From an uncultured Lachnospiraceae bacterium (lineage in GTDB: Bacteria; Bacillota; Clostridia; Lachnospirales; Lachnospiraceae): 64,000 bases of DNA. The notes under the pieces were generated by a model. That model did not search any database. It was not told the DNA's origin and saw nothing but the letters and a program-made list of their open reading frames with translations. Positions within the stretch are counted from its first letter, which is position 1. Each line of letters begins with the position of its first letter. Both the position numbers and the translations under genes were made by a program. This document shows, piece by piece, positions 55,850 through 64,000 of this stretch. The stretch covers positions 119,592-183,591 of the forward strand of contig CAJUDM010000001.1 in NCBI GenBank assembly GCA_910584915.1. The letters are read 5' to 3'.

Positions 55850-56815
55850 CTATAATCTTTTTACAATTCCATAACAATGCATCAAAATTCCATTAGCCCT
55901 TAAAAAAAGTTTCCTATACCCCTTTTTGAAATATATACTTTTATTACTATAATATTTCATATTCTCCCTTATACGCCTTTTGATATAATTACGCCTCTGC
56001 CTTATTTCATTCTTTCCCCCACATTGTTCTGCCCCGTCCCAAAAGCCAATCAGCCATAAAAGCTCATATGTTTTAAAATCAAATACCAAATCTGGATATG
56101 CTGACTGAATAAATTCTCCCATTTCAGACAATATTTCCAACAAATCCAATCTCCTGATTGAAAATCCGGATGTTGTTATTGAACCTTCTCTGTACATATA
56201 ATGATAAAATGCCTTTGGCACACAAGCCACATAACTGCACCGATCTAAAAGCTGATAAATCAGCTCTATATCTTCACATACTATTCCTTTTTTAAATCTT
56301 AAATTCTCAAACAGTTCATATCTGTATAATTTATTACAGGAACTATTTCCTATAGTATCTTCTCCAGTCTTGAAAAAACCACGATATGCCTGCTTCCTAT
56401 CATATATTTTAAATTTATCTGATACCAGCATCTCCCTGAAATCACTATTACTATAATATTTTATCACTCCACAGGCCACGAATGAAATATCAGTCCGGTC
56501 CCCAAAAGCTGCAATCATATACTCATACATTTCTTTATCTATATAATCATCACCATCAATAAAAGAAATATATTCTCCCTTTGCAATATCCAATCCCGCA
56601 TTTCTGGCGTCTGATAAGCCGCCATTTTCTTTGTGCACAACTACAATTCTGCTGTCTTTTAGCAACAGACCATCACACAACTTCTCTGTTCCATCGCTAG
56701 AACCATCATCTACAATAATAATTTCCAGATCTTTGTAAGTTTGTCCGATAACAGATTCAACACATTTTTCTAAATATTTGACAATATTATATGCTGTAAT
56801 AATAACAGAAATCAT
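55850..56815 (-). CDS. Glycosyltransferase family 2
   Basis: 321 aa. ISVIITAYNIVKYLEKCVESV begins at residue 2, then VDDGSSDGTEKLCDG, NGGLSDARNAGLD and SFIDGDDYIDKEMYE; GIVCEDIELIYQLLDRC gives the probable base. It has the standard GT-A core and basic C-terminus of capsule GT2 enzymes. It follows the GT4 gene by 21 bp. Donor unknown. Confidence 0.92.
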   Translation of the reverse strand: MISVIITAYNIVKYLEKCVESVIGQTYKDLEIIIVDDGSSDGTEKLCDGLLLKDSRIVVVHKENGGLSDARNAGLDIAKGEYISFIDGDDYIDKEMYEYMIAAFGDRTDISFVACGVIKYYSNSDFREMLVSDKFKIYDRKQAYRGFFKTGEDTIGNSSCNKLYRYELFENLRFKKGIVCEDIELIYQLLDRCSYVACVPKAFYHYMYREGSITTSGFSIRRLDLLEILSEMGEFIQSAYPDLVFDFKTYELLWLIGFWDGAEQCGGKNEIRQRRNYIKRRIRENMKYYSNKSIYFKKGYRKLFLRANGILMHCYGIVKRL

Positions 56816-56836
56816 TCTATTTTTTGTACCATCCGT

Positions 56837-58084
56837 TTAAATTATTCCTTTAATTATTGCCATAAACTTTTCTGCATTCTGTTCTGCATCAAAAACTTCT
56901 TTCCATTTATTGTATGCGTTCTGCTTCATATTTTTTTTTATTTCATCAAAAAGATTAATATAGTTACATATCGTTTCACAAATTTCTTGTGGCTCAGGAT
57001 TCTCAGTCAATAGATAACCGTTTCTTCCCTTATCCTCTTCGACTACTAAATCAGGAATCCCTCCCACTTTAGTCCCAATTACCGGAATCCCCATCGCAAA
57101 TGCCTCCTCAAGTGACACTGGTGCTCCTTCGGTGGAAGATGTTGTAATAAACAGCTGCGCTCTCTTCTTATGGTATATCTCTTCTATCTCTTCATTGGGA
57201 ATCATTCCTGTAAAATCATATATTATATTCGTTTTCTTCCCCAGCTTTTCTTTTGCCCGTCTCTTTATATCCGCCAACAGCTCCCCGCCGCCAATATGTG
57301 TCCAATTAACTTGATAATCTTCCGGCACAAGCGCCAGTGCATCGACAATTAAGTGAATCCTTTTCAATTCTATCACATTGGAACAACTTATCAGAGAAAG
57401 TTCATTTGTGCCAGCCCAAGGGATCTTATTATATGCCTTCGTTCCAATATAAGATACAATACATTTCTCAGGACACTTTTTAGCCCAATGATCTATATAA
57501 TATCCTTTTGCATACTCACACACAAAAACAACTCTATCTACATGATCAGTAATATACCTTCTAAACGGCTGCCACATTGCCCTTCCGGTTCGTTCAACAT
57601 ATAAATCATATCCATGTATACGCGTGATCACTTTTAGTCCGGGTTTCTTCTGCTTTAGCTGTACTGCGGCAAGCGTTGCAGGAGTACACCAATATGTATA
57701 TACTACATCTATATTATCTCTGTACACTATTTCTTTAATAAGATATTTGTAGTTCTCTGCGCGAATACTATATCCAAGTATTGAACGCAACCTTATGATT
57801 CTATTTCCTCCATTACCATCCTGCCAGCCCTTTTTTACTTCAGCCCAAACTTCTTTTTTTTTCAAAATATTAAAAAAATGTTTAGTATTTTTTTTATTTA
57901 TATTTATGCGATGTACCTGCACTGCCTCGTCCATCGGATATAGCATTTCTTTTTCTATATCCGTTATTGCCAAAACAGTAACATGAAAGTGTTGAATTAA
58001 TTTATTAAACTCTATTTCCAAAAAGGAGCGTTCGCTCTCCCCAAACGGAAATCCGTTTGTGACTAATAATAATCGCTTCTCCAT
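56837..58084 (-). CDS. Glycosyltransferase family 4
   Basis: 415 aa GT-B enzyme. The N-terminus is LLLVTNGFPFGESERSFLEIE (about 5-25), DVVYTYWCTPATLAAVQ and TRIHGYDLY follow, and the donor domain has LISCSNVIELKRIHLIVDAL and the EX7E motif TEGAPVSLEEAFAMGIPV with GTKVGGIPDLV. It resembles amylovoran/AmsK-like and exopolysaccharide GT4 enzymes. A plausible promoter lies just upstream, so it may head a transcription unit. Confidence 0.93.
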   Translation of the reverse strand: MEKRLLLVTNGFPFGESERSFLEIEFNKLIQHFHVTVLAITDIEKEMLYPMDEAVQVHRININKKNTKHFFNILKKKEVWAEVKKGWQDGNGGNRIIRLRSILGYSIRAENYKYLIKEIVYRDNIDVVYTYWCTPATLAAVQLKQKKPGLKVITRIHGYDLYVERTGRAMWQPFRRYITDHVDRVVFVCEYAKGYYIDHWAKKCPEKCIVSYIGTKAYNKIPWAGTNELSLISCSNVIELKRIHLIVDALALVPEDYQVNWTHIGGGELLADIKRRAKEKLGKKTNIIYDFTGMIPNEEIEEIYHKKRAQLFITTSSTEGAPVSLEEAFAMGIPVIGTKVGGIPDLVVEEDKGRNGYLLTENPEPQEICETICNYINLFDEIKKNMKQNAYNKWKEVFDAEQNAEKFMAIIKGII

Positions 58085-58121
58085 TTTATATCCTTTTATT
58101 CAGAAATAAACTTATATCATT

Positions 58122-58151
58122 ATCATAGCATATTCCCCTATAGTATGTCCA
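58122..58151 (-). promoter_or_regulatory. Candidate promoter upstream of the GT4 gene
   Basis: On the minus strand, TGGACA (58146-58151, five of six -35 bases) is followed 18 bp later by TATGAT (58122-58127) with a TGC extension directly before it. The -10 is about 38 bp before the ATG at 58084, in the 89-bp gap after the LpxD-like gene. It is the best-formed promoter I can see in the window. Confidence 0.5.
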
Positions 58152-58173
58152 CCAACAGCGACTGTATTTAATG

Positions 58174-59103
58174 TCATTTCCGCAGTTTCGCCTTTTCATT
58201 TGCTTCCTTTAATTCGCTCAAAAAACGCTTATGATCTACTGCGAAATTTCCTGAAACAGTTTGTCCCATATCTACATTTTTAGTTACAACCGCCCCCAAC
58301 GACACTCTCCCATTATCACCGATTTGAATCCTGTTAGCAATCGTTGCATTAATTCCGATCCAGGATTCATCTCCTATTACACAATTTCCTCCGATTTGAG
58401 CTCCTGCCAGGATTTCCGACCTTTCCCCAATCTTCATGCCATGTCCTATATAAACCAACGCATCTATTTTTGACTTCTTTCCTATACGGGTTATGTCTGT
58501 CAATAACGGACCTTTTGCAATATGGCACATGGGATATATTTCCACATCATCCTCTATCACAATTTTTCCCATATCTCTCATCCCCAAAATTTCCCCTTCA
58601 TTAGTTCTCACATAGTTAAACCCTTTCCCCCCAATTACACAATGTTCATAAATTTTACATCTGTCTCCAATAAAAACATTGTTATTAATTACAGTAAACG
58701 GTCCGATAGAAACATTGTCCCCAATGCGTACATTTTTTTCTGCGATCAATGCCAACGGACTTATATCACAATTTTCGCCTATTTCTGTTTTAAATTCTGG
58801 AATAGCTGACACTTTACTATCTGTGAGAAAATTATGCAGCTTTACAAATTCTTTTCTGGGTTCGTCAGCAATTATTATTCCCTTTATGTGTTGCGGAGTT
58901 TTCTTTGATATTTCTTCTGTCGTAATCACACATGAAATCTTCTCGTTCAATTCATTCAGATATTTAGGATTTTCTAAAAAAGTCAAAAAAGCAATATTGC
59001 AGTTTGACGTACAATATTCCAAAGTATCAAATTCCCCGTCACGAATCAGTTTTCCCTCTATAATATTTTGAAACTCTGATAATAACATAAAATTATCTTT
59101 CAA
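58174..59103 (-). CDS. LpxD-like left-handed beta-helix UDP-sugar acyltransferase
   Basis: 309 aa. Residues 1-95 look like the uridine-binding N-terminal domain of LpxD (LENPKYLNEL, ISCVITTEE). From about 105 there are hexapeptide repeats with ALVYIGHGMKIGERSEILAGAQIGG (about 215-239), which holds the LpxD-type catalytic His. No lipid A genes are present and the organism looks Gram-positive. Beside the oxidase and aminotransferase it most likely N-acylates the 3-amino group of a UDP-GlcNAc-derived sugar (WbpD step), perhaps with a non-acetyl acyl group. Confidence 0.82.
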   Translation of the reverse strand: MKDNFMLLSEFQNIIEGKLIRDGEFDTLEYCTSNCNIAFLTFLENPKYLNELNEKISCVITTEEISKKTPQHIKGIIIADEPRKEFVKLHNFLTDSKVSAIPEFKTEIGENCDISPLALIAEKNVRIGDNVSIGPFTVINNNVFIGDRCKIYEHCVIGGKGFNYVRTNEGEILGMRDMGKIVIEDDVEIYPMCHIAKGPLLTDITRIGKKSKIDALVYIGHGMKIGERSEILAGAQIGGNCVIGDESWIGINATIANRIQIGDNGRVSLGAVVTKNVDMGQTVSGNFAVDHKRFLSELKEANEKAKLRK

Positions 59104-59132
59104 CCTTTCACTCGATCACTTTCGATTTTTCT

Positions 59133-60212
59133 TTAATCAGAAAACTCTCCTGCCATATCCATACTCGAAAAATTCTCTAAAGGAAATTTCACAGCTTGTC
59201 CCGTTTTCTGGCTCTTATATATACCCAACACTAATTCCAAGGCATTTTTCCCCGCCACAGCATCTACATACGGTTTCCTGTCCTTTTCAATTGCTTCAAT
59301 CACATCAGCAAACAAACTTGTATGTCCATTTCCGTACACATTACTGGAGACTTCCATCAATCTTTTTATCTCGTTATCTCCCCCCATCTCTTCTGCAAAA
59401 TTCCAGACTTCAATATTATTAGTAGCTTTTCCCCCTATTTTTACCGTTCCTTTTTCTCCAAAGACACATAATGTTTCTTCCAGATTCTGAGGGTATACAT
59501 TGGTTGTTCCCTCAATTGTACCAATTGCCCCATTTTTAAACTTCACAACCGCCATACCCACATCTTCAGCCTCCAGATATTGATGAAACTGTCGGCGAGT
59601 CTGGCCATATACTTCCTCTATTTCATCACCAAATGTCCATCTCAAAAGGTCAATCCCATGAATACACTGGTTCATCAATGCCCCCCCATCCTGTGCCCAT
59701 GTCCCCCTCCATGGGGCCTGAGTATAATAATCCCGGTTTCGATTCCAACGGACATGAATCGAACCATGTGATAATTTCCCGAACCTTCCTTTTTCTAATG
59801 CTTTCCTCATTTCCTGAACCGCAATGTTAAATCGATTCTGATGACACGCGGACACTTTTACACATTTTTCTTCTGATAGCTTAATGATCTTATCCGCATC
59901 CTGCAAAGACATTGCTATAGGTTTTTCAATAATTACATGGATTCCTCTTTCTATGCAATAAAGAGCAATTTCTGCATGACTGCCGCTTTCAGTAGCAATG
60001 CTGATCAAGTCCAACTCATTTTCCCGAATCATTTGTTTATAATCTGTATAATATTTAATTGCAGTATCGCTTTCCAAACCATGCTTTTCCAATAATGTTT
60101 TTATATGATCAGGAACTATATCGCATACCGCCATGATCTCCAAATTATTATTTATAGCAGCTTTAATATGATTTGTTGAAATCCTTCCACAGCCAATCAA
60201 TGCGTATTTCAT
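59133..60212 (-). CDS. Gfo/Idh/MocA oxidoreductase, WbpB/WlbA-like
   Basis: 359 aa. The NAD motif ALIGCGRISTNHIKAA (about 4-19) starts the protein, the family EKPIA sequence is at 96-100, and the catalytic-region histidine lies in QCIHGIDLLRWTFGD. RNRDYYTQAPWRGTWAQDGGALMN matches WlbA/WbpB enzymes, which oxidise C3 of UDP-GlcNAcA to the 3-keto sugar. It precedes the transaminase partner in pathway logic and lies 11 bp from it. A G7 tract at 59681-59687 encodes QDGGAL. Confidence 0.92.
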   Translation of the reverse strand: MKYALIGCGRISTNHIKAAINNNLEIMAVCDIVPDHIKTLLEKHGLESDTAIKYYTDYKQMIRENELDLISIATESGSHAEIALYCIERGIHVIIEKPIAMSLQDADKIIKLSEEKCVKVSACHQNRFNIAVQEMRKALEKGRFGKLSHGSIHVRWNRNRDYYTQAPWRGTWAQDGGALMNQCIHGIDLLRWTFGDEIEEVYGQTRRQFHQYLEAEDVGMAVVKFKNGAIGTIEGTTNVYPQNLEETLCVFGEKGTVKIGGKATNNIEVWNFAEEMGGDNEIKRLMEVSSNVYGNGHTSLFADVIEAIEKDRKPYVDAVAGKNALELVLGIYKSQKTGQAVKFPLENFSSMDMAGEFSD

Positions 60213-60223
60213 CTGTCCCTCCT

Positions 60224-61351
60224 CTATAAATGGTCATTCAGAAAGTTTTTTATACTGTTTACAACATACCACATCTCCCCTTCTTTCAAATATGGATGTA
60301 TCGGCAAAGACAGCACAAGATCACAAAGAACTCCTTCCTCTGTCTTTTTTGTAACAATTCCACTAAATGCTTCCTGTAAGTGCATTGGCTTCGGATAATA
60401 AACCATACTTGGAATCCCTTTATCTTTTAAATAATTTTTTAAAGAATCCCTTTCTCTTCTATTTGACAACTTAATCGTATATTGAGCCCAGCTTGAATAA
60501 AATCCTGGCTTTATATAAGGCACTTTAACATATTCCTGTAATTCCTTCGAGTAAAATTCTGCCACTCTGTTCACTCTGTCTAACTCAACTTTTTTGAAAT
60601 TTTTAAGTTTCACCAACAGTATTGCCGCCTGGATCGTATCCAGTCTTGAATTTCTGCCGATCCGAACATTATCATATTTCCCTGTCCCCTTTCCGTGAAT
60701 ACGTATGGATCTCAGTGTCCCTGCCCACTCATCATCATTCGTAAAGACAGCTCCTCCATCTCCATAGCACCCCAAAGGTTTTGCCGGAAAAAAAGAAGTC
60801 GTTCCGATATCTCCAAACCCGCATGCCTTCTTTCCTTCTATAGATCCTCCAAATCCCTGAGCACTGTCTTCCAGAACTAACAACTGATATTTTTCTGCAA
60901 TCTCCCTGATTTTTTTATGGTCAGCCGGTTGCCCAAATAAATCAACCGCCACAATTACCCTTGGTCTCAATACTCCTTCAAAAATCACTCTTTCAATTTC
61001 TTTCTCCAAATTTTCTACATTTATATTAAAAGTATCGTCATATACATCCACGAACACAGGTGTTGCTCCCACCAGAGGCACCACTTCTCCTGATGAAAAA
61101 AATGTGAAATCAGGAACAAAAACAGCATCTCCCTCCTTAATTCCCCACGCCATTAAAGCCATCTCCAAAGCATCTGTTCCATTTGCGCAGGTAATACAAT
61201 GTTTCACTCCCACATAGTCAGCCAATTCTCTTTCTAACTCTATTACCTGATGCCCCATAATAAAATTTCCTTCAGTCAGAACATCTGATATTGCCTCATC
61301 TATTTCTCCTTTCAGTTCATTATATTGTGCTTTCAAATCCCTGAATTCCAT
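60224..61351 (-). CDS. DegT/DnrJ/EryC1 aminotransferase, WbpE-like
   Basis: 375 aa PLP enzyme. EFRDLKAQYNELKGEI is the typical start, CANGTDALEMAL binds PLP phosphate, EDSAQGFGG holds the PLP Asp, and TTSFFPAKPLGCYGDGG contains the Schiff-base Lys191. With the oxidase at 59133 it would convert UDP-3-keto-GlcNAcA to UDP-GlcNAc3NA. It is also the only sugar aminotransferase in the window, so it might serve the FdtA branch if its specificity is broad. Confidence 0.94.
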   Translation of the reverse strand: MEFRDLKAQYNELKGEIDEAISDVLTEGNFIMGHQVIELERELADYVGVKHCITCANGTDALEMALMAWGIKEGDAVFVPDFTFFSSGEVVPLVGATPVFVDVYDDTFNINVENLEKEIERVIFEGVLRPRVIVAVDLFGQPADHKKIREIAEKYQLLVLEDSAQGFGGSIEGKKACGFGDIGTTSFFPAKPLGCYGDGGAVFTNDDEWAGTLRSIRIHGKGTGKYDNVRIGRNSRLDTIQAAILLVKLKNFKKVELDRVNRVAEFYSKELQEYVKVPYIKPGFYSSWAQYTIKLSNRRERDSLKNYLKDKGIPSMVYYPKPMHLQEAFSGIVTKKTEEGVLCDLVLSLPIHPYLKEGEMWYVVNSIKNFLNDHL

Positions 61352-61364
61352 ATTCTATCGCCCC

Positions 61365-62687
61365 CTATAGGACTTCAATATTATCCCTGTTCTTCAAATT
61401 TTTCATTACATTTTTAGTATCAAATATTATCTTTGCATATTTTTGTATCATTCCATAGTCTACATTCGTATGTGCTGTAGTGATCATCACTAAATCAAAT
61501 TTCTCAATCATTTCAGGGAAGATTTCTTTTAATCCCTTTACTCTCCTGCCGTTTTTATAATATTCTGGCACCCACGGATCATAGTAGCTTACCTCAGCTC
61601 CTACCTTTTCCAGTTCTTCTATCACTTTGATTGCCGGACTTTCACGATAATCATCGATATCCTGTTTATAAGCCACACCCAGCATCAATATTTTAGCTCC
61701 GTTAATCGCTTTCTTATAGCGGTTTAAAATATGCATTGCCCTTTCCACACAGTATTCCGGCTGACTATCATTGATTACCATGCTATTTTCAATCAATGTT
61801 GTATGAAAACCATATTCTCTTGCCTTCCACGTCAAATAATAGGGGTCCAATGGAATGCAATGCCCACCTAAACCCGGTCCCGGATAAAAAGCCTGAAACC
61901 CATAAGGTTTCGTCTTTGCGGCATCGATCACTTCCCAGACAGAAATCTCCATCTCATGGCAAAGCCTTCCTATCTCATTGATCAAACCTATATTGATATT
62001 GCGGTAAGTATTCTCAAGTATTTTTTCCATTTCGGCAATCGCAGGCGATGAAACTGTGTAGATATCTCCTTCTAAAACTGCCCTATACATAGCAGATATC
62101 ACCTCTTTTGCATCTTCTCCTATCGCACCGACCACTTTAGGCGTATTCTTTGTTTTATATATTAAATTTCCGGGATCAACCCGTTCGGGACTAAAGCCCA
62201 AATAAAACTCCTCCCCGCACTTCAGGTTACTGCCTTTTTCTAAAATTGGCCTGATGAGTTCTTCGGTTGTACCCGGATATGTAGTAGACTCCAATACTAC
62301 CATCGTTCCCTTTCTTAAGTACTTTGCAATAGCCATCGCCGCATCACGAACATATTTAATATCCGGCTCCTGGTGTTTATCTAACGGTGTCGGCACACAG
62401 ATAGCGATAAAATCCACATTCTGTACAAAAGAAAAATCAGTTGTCGCAGAAAGTAGCCCCTTCTCCACCAATAATTCCAGATCCGAATCAACTACATCTC
62501 CTATATAATTATGTCCTGTATTTACCATCTCTACTTTTCTTTGCTGTATATCAAAGCCGATCGTTTTAAATCCTGCTTTTGCTTTTTCTACCGCCAGAGG
62601 AAGCCCTACATATCCAAGGCCTATAACTCCTGCAACAATTTCCCTGTTCTCTATTTTCTGTAAAATCTTCTGTTTTAATATCTCCAT
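61365..62687 (-). CDS. UDP-N-acetylhexosamine 6-dehydrogenase (WbpA-like)
   Basis: About 440 aa nucleotide-sugar dehydrogenase. AGVIGLGYVGLPLAVEKAKAGF is the NAD motif, VVLESTTYPGTTEE follows, and GPGLGGHCIPLDPYYLTWKA carries the catalytic Cys and is the form found in WbpA/WecC-type enzymes. It oxidises UDP-GlcNAc to UDP-GlcNAcA, the first step of this block. ATG 62687 fits family N-termini and has GGGAG 13 bases upstream; a GTG at 62717 would add ten residues. Confidence 0.92.
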   Translation of the reverse strand: MEILKQKILQKIENREIVAGVIGLGYVGLPLAVEKAKAGFKTIGFDIQQRKVEMVNTGHNYIGDVVDSDLELLVEKGLLSATTDFSFVQNVDFIAICVPTPLDKHQEPDIKYVRDAAMAIAKYLRKGTMVVLESTTYPGTTEELIRPILEKGSNLKCGEEFYLGFSPERVDPGNLIYKTKNTPKVVGAIGEDAKEVISAMYRAVLEGDIYTVSSPAIAEMEKILENTYRNINIGLINEIGRLCHEMEISVWEVIDAAKTKPYGFQAFYPGPGLGGHCIPLDPYYLTWKAREYGFHTTLIENSMVINDSQPEYCVERAMHILNRYKKAINGAKILMLGVAYKQDIDDYRESPAIKVIEELEKVGAEVSYYDPWVPEYYKNGRRVKGLKEIFPEMIEKFDLVMITTAHTNVDYGMIQKYAKIIFDTKNVMKNLKNRDNIEVL

Positions 62688-62766
62688 ATTATCTTGTCCG
62701 CTCCCTGCAATATCCACTCTAAAGTCATTAATTTTTAATACTCTCTTTTAAATATTCGCCTAATAT

Positions 62767-64000
62767 TTACCAAAGAGGAATTCCATAGCAATTGAATGTC
62801 TGGCTATTCATAAGAAAACACACACACAGAAACATAACATACACTCCTGCTGCCTTCCATTTACATTTCCAAACTTTACGCCACCACTCCCTGTTTATCA
62901 ATGTTATCACTGCAAATAAATACAAAACCAGATGAGCCCCCACAAAAAATCGTGTCTCAACTGCTGTCGGAATTACCAACATGATCGGAAGACAATAAGT
63001 GATCACCAGTCCTACCTGCCAGCCATTCCACATTTTTCTTTTTATAAAAAATAGCAGACCTTCCAAGCCTCCAAAGATGAGTGTATAATTAAAAAACTGA
63101 ACCATAAAACGATTACAGTATACATTCTTAATGTATGCATCCGGATATACAATATCCAGTCCATTGAATATATGTTTTAGATAAATGCATGCCATATCTG
63201 CAAAATGCCTGATACAAAACTTAATATAGGATAAATACGAGTCAATTTCTCCGTTCTGCTCTAAAAGTCTTGTTCCGATCGAATCTTCATAAATCATTGC
63301 AGCGGGAATATTTTTTGCTGCTTCGTCCATATTTGATTCATATTTCTGCACATAAATCCCCCATTCCAGCTGTCTCAGATATAAAGATTTTCCCACACCG
63401 CTCTGTGTCTGTATCATAGGGCTGTATGTATTAAAATGAACTTTGTTAATACATATCTGTGGCATTGCAACAATCAGCATTCCTAATAGCGCAACTGATA
63501 ATGTCCATTTCTTTGTTCTGATCATATAGGTAATCGCCATTCCGCTAAATGCAAGCCACACTATAAGATAAACTGGTCTGACATAATATGCCCCCCCGAG
63601 TCCCACACCTATACCTCCAGCATATAAAACCTGCATCCATTTTCGCTTAACCTTATCTTTCATCAACAATAAGAAAAAGTAAATCGCCAAGCATACCAGC
63701 ATTATTCCCGGCAGATCAGTCAACGGATATAATATCATTCCCCTAAACATAATCGTGCATATGACAGAATAAATCAACCGTTGGGGGATTGAGATATCAA
63801 TCTCAAACATCAATTTTATAATCTTTGGTATCAGCACCATAAAGCAAATAGTATATAATATACTTGTCGCGATAAAAAAATTCAGACGTTCCGCTCCTAT
63901 TCCTATATAAGCCAATTTATGCAAAGCATATGCCATCAGCGGATATAAATATCCTCTTAATGGATTGTTATAATTATAAATACTGAATTTATCCAAGTTA
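62767..64000 (-). CDS. Polytopic GT-C-like membrane protein, N-terminus beyond window
   Basis: At least 411 codons, with the frame open to the window end, so the true start lies outside; a TTG at 63996 is not convincing. About ten helices are visible. YNYNNPLRGYLYPLMAYA near the visible start resembles the segment that follows the acidic first loop in GT-C proteins such as 5472-7256, so perhaps 60-70 residues are missing. It is probably a glycosyltransferase acting outside the membrane. A G7 tract at 63591-63597 encodes LGGAYY. Confidence 0.75.
   Translation of the reverse strand, partial: NLDKFSIYNYNNPLRGYLYPLMAYALHKLAYIGIGAERLNFFIATSILYTICFMVLIPKIIKLMFEIDISIPQRLIYSVICTIMFRGMILYPLTDLPGIMLVCLAIYFFLLLMKDKVKRKWMQVLYAGGIGVGLGGAYYVRPVYLIVWLAFSGMAITYMIRTKKWTLSVALLGMLIVAMPQICINKVHFNTYSPMIQTQSGVGKSLYLRQLEWGIYVQKYESNMDEAAKNIPAAMIYEDSIGTRLLEQNGEIDSYLSYIKFCIRHFADMACIYLKHIFNGLDIVYPDAYIKNVYCNRFMVQFFNYTLIFGGLEGLLFFIKRKMWNGWQVGLVITYCLPIMLVIPTAVETRFFVGAHLVLYLFAVITLINREWWRKVWKCKWKAAGVYVMFLCVCFLMNSQTFNCYGIPLW

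Noticed and set aside
58174..59103. Lipid A biosynthesis LpxD
   Set aside because: No lpxA/B/C or other lipid A gene is present and the neighbours form a WbpA-B-E set, so an amino-sugar acyltransferase is more likely.

Overview
The window is the interior of a very large polysaccharide (capsule or cell-wall glycan) biosynthesis locus. Gene style suggests a low-GC Gram-positive gut Firmicute, most likely a Lachnospiraceae-type Clostridia. The reasons are AT-rich DNA, AGGAG-type ribosome sites, tight co-directional packing, a TagGH-type ABC exporter and no lipid A genes. Nearly every gene is on the minus strand, so transcription runs from high to low coordinates. The only plus-strand coding sequence I could support is the debris of an IS110 transposase. 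No rRNA, tRNA or CRISPR was seen.

Layout, following transcription from 64000 down to 1. (1) 64000-56800: a GT-C-like membrane protein cut by the window edge, then a UDP-amino-uronic acid block (UDP-HexNAc 6-dehydrogenase, WbpE-like aminotransferase, WbpB/WlbA-like oxidase, LpxD-like acyltransferase), then a GT4. (2) 56800-48300: two GT2 enzymes, a GT11-family enzyme, an SDR, an O-acetyltransferase, a GT6 (blood-group A/B transferase family), two more GT2 enzymes and a membrane acyltransferase. (3) 48100-41400: an ABC-2 exporter (permease plus ATPase with a C-terminal sugar-binding domain), a GT-like protein, a small nucleotidyltransferase-like protein, a GT10 fucosyltransferase, IS110 debris and a large ParB/nucleotidyltransferase-like protein. 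(4) 41300-28300: a polytopic protein and the CDP-3,6-dideoxyhexose set rfbF-rfbG-rfbH, followed by a DRE-TIM aldolase, a YerE-like ThDP enzyme, a radical SAM/SPASM protein and SDRs. I propose that this group makes a branched-chain sugar. (5) 30300-20900: two GT8 paralogues, a GT32, an AsnB-like amidotransferase, a GtrB-like GT2, a split methyltransferase and a Wzx flippase. (6) 20900-15700: an MBOAT O-acyltransferase and its SGNH partner, separated by a degraded group II intron that starts right after the MBOAT stop codon, then an nfo pseudogene. (7) 15700-2700: tandem DUF6056-like membrane proteins, an FdtA-like ketoisomerase, a GtrB-like GT2, an acyltransferase, GT2, two GT4, two GT-C-like proteins and an acyltransferase-3. 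(8) 2600-1: an FkbH-like HAD protein and an aldo/keto reductase cut by the window edge.

Together the genes supply at least three unusual activated sugars (a CDP-linked dideoxy or branched sugar, a UDP-diacetamido-uronic acid, and possibly a dTDP-3-amino-3,6-dideoxyhexose). They also supply about 17 glycosyltransferases or candidates, O-acylation systems and two export routes (Wzx and ABC). No initiating phosphoglycosyltransferase, no clear Wzy and no GDP-fucose synthesis genes are visible here.

The points most worth following up are: the CDP-sugar, aldolase and ThDP-enzyme branch; the GT6/GT10/GT11 set that suggests mimicry of host blood-group glycans; thirteen G7 tracts on the coding strand, one of which breaks a methyltransferase; and the group II intron placed exactly at a stop codon.
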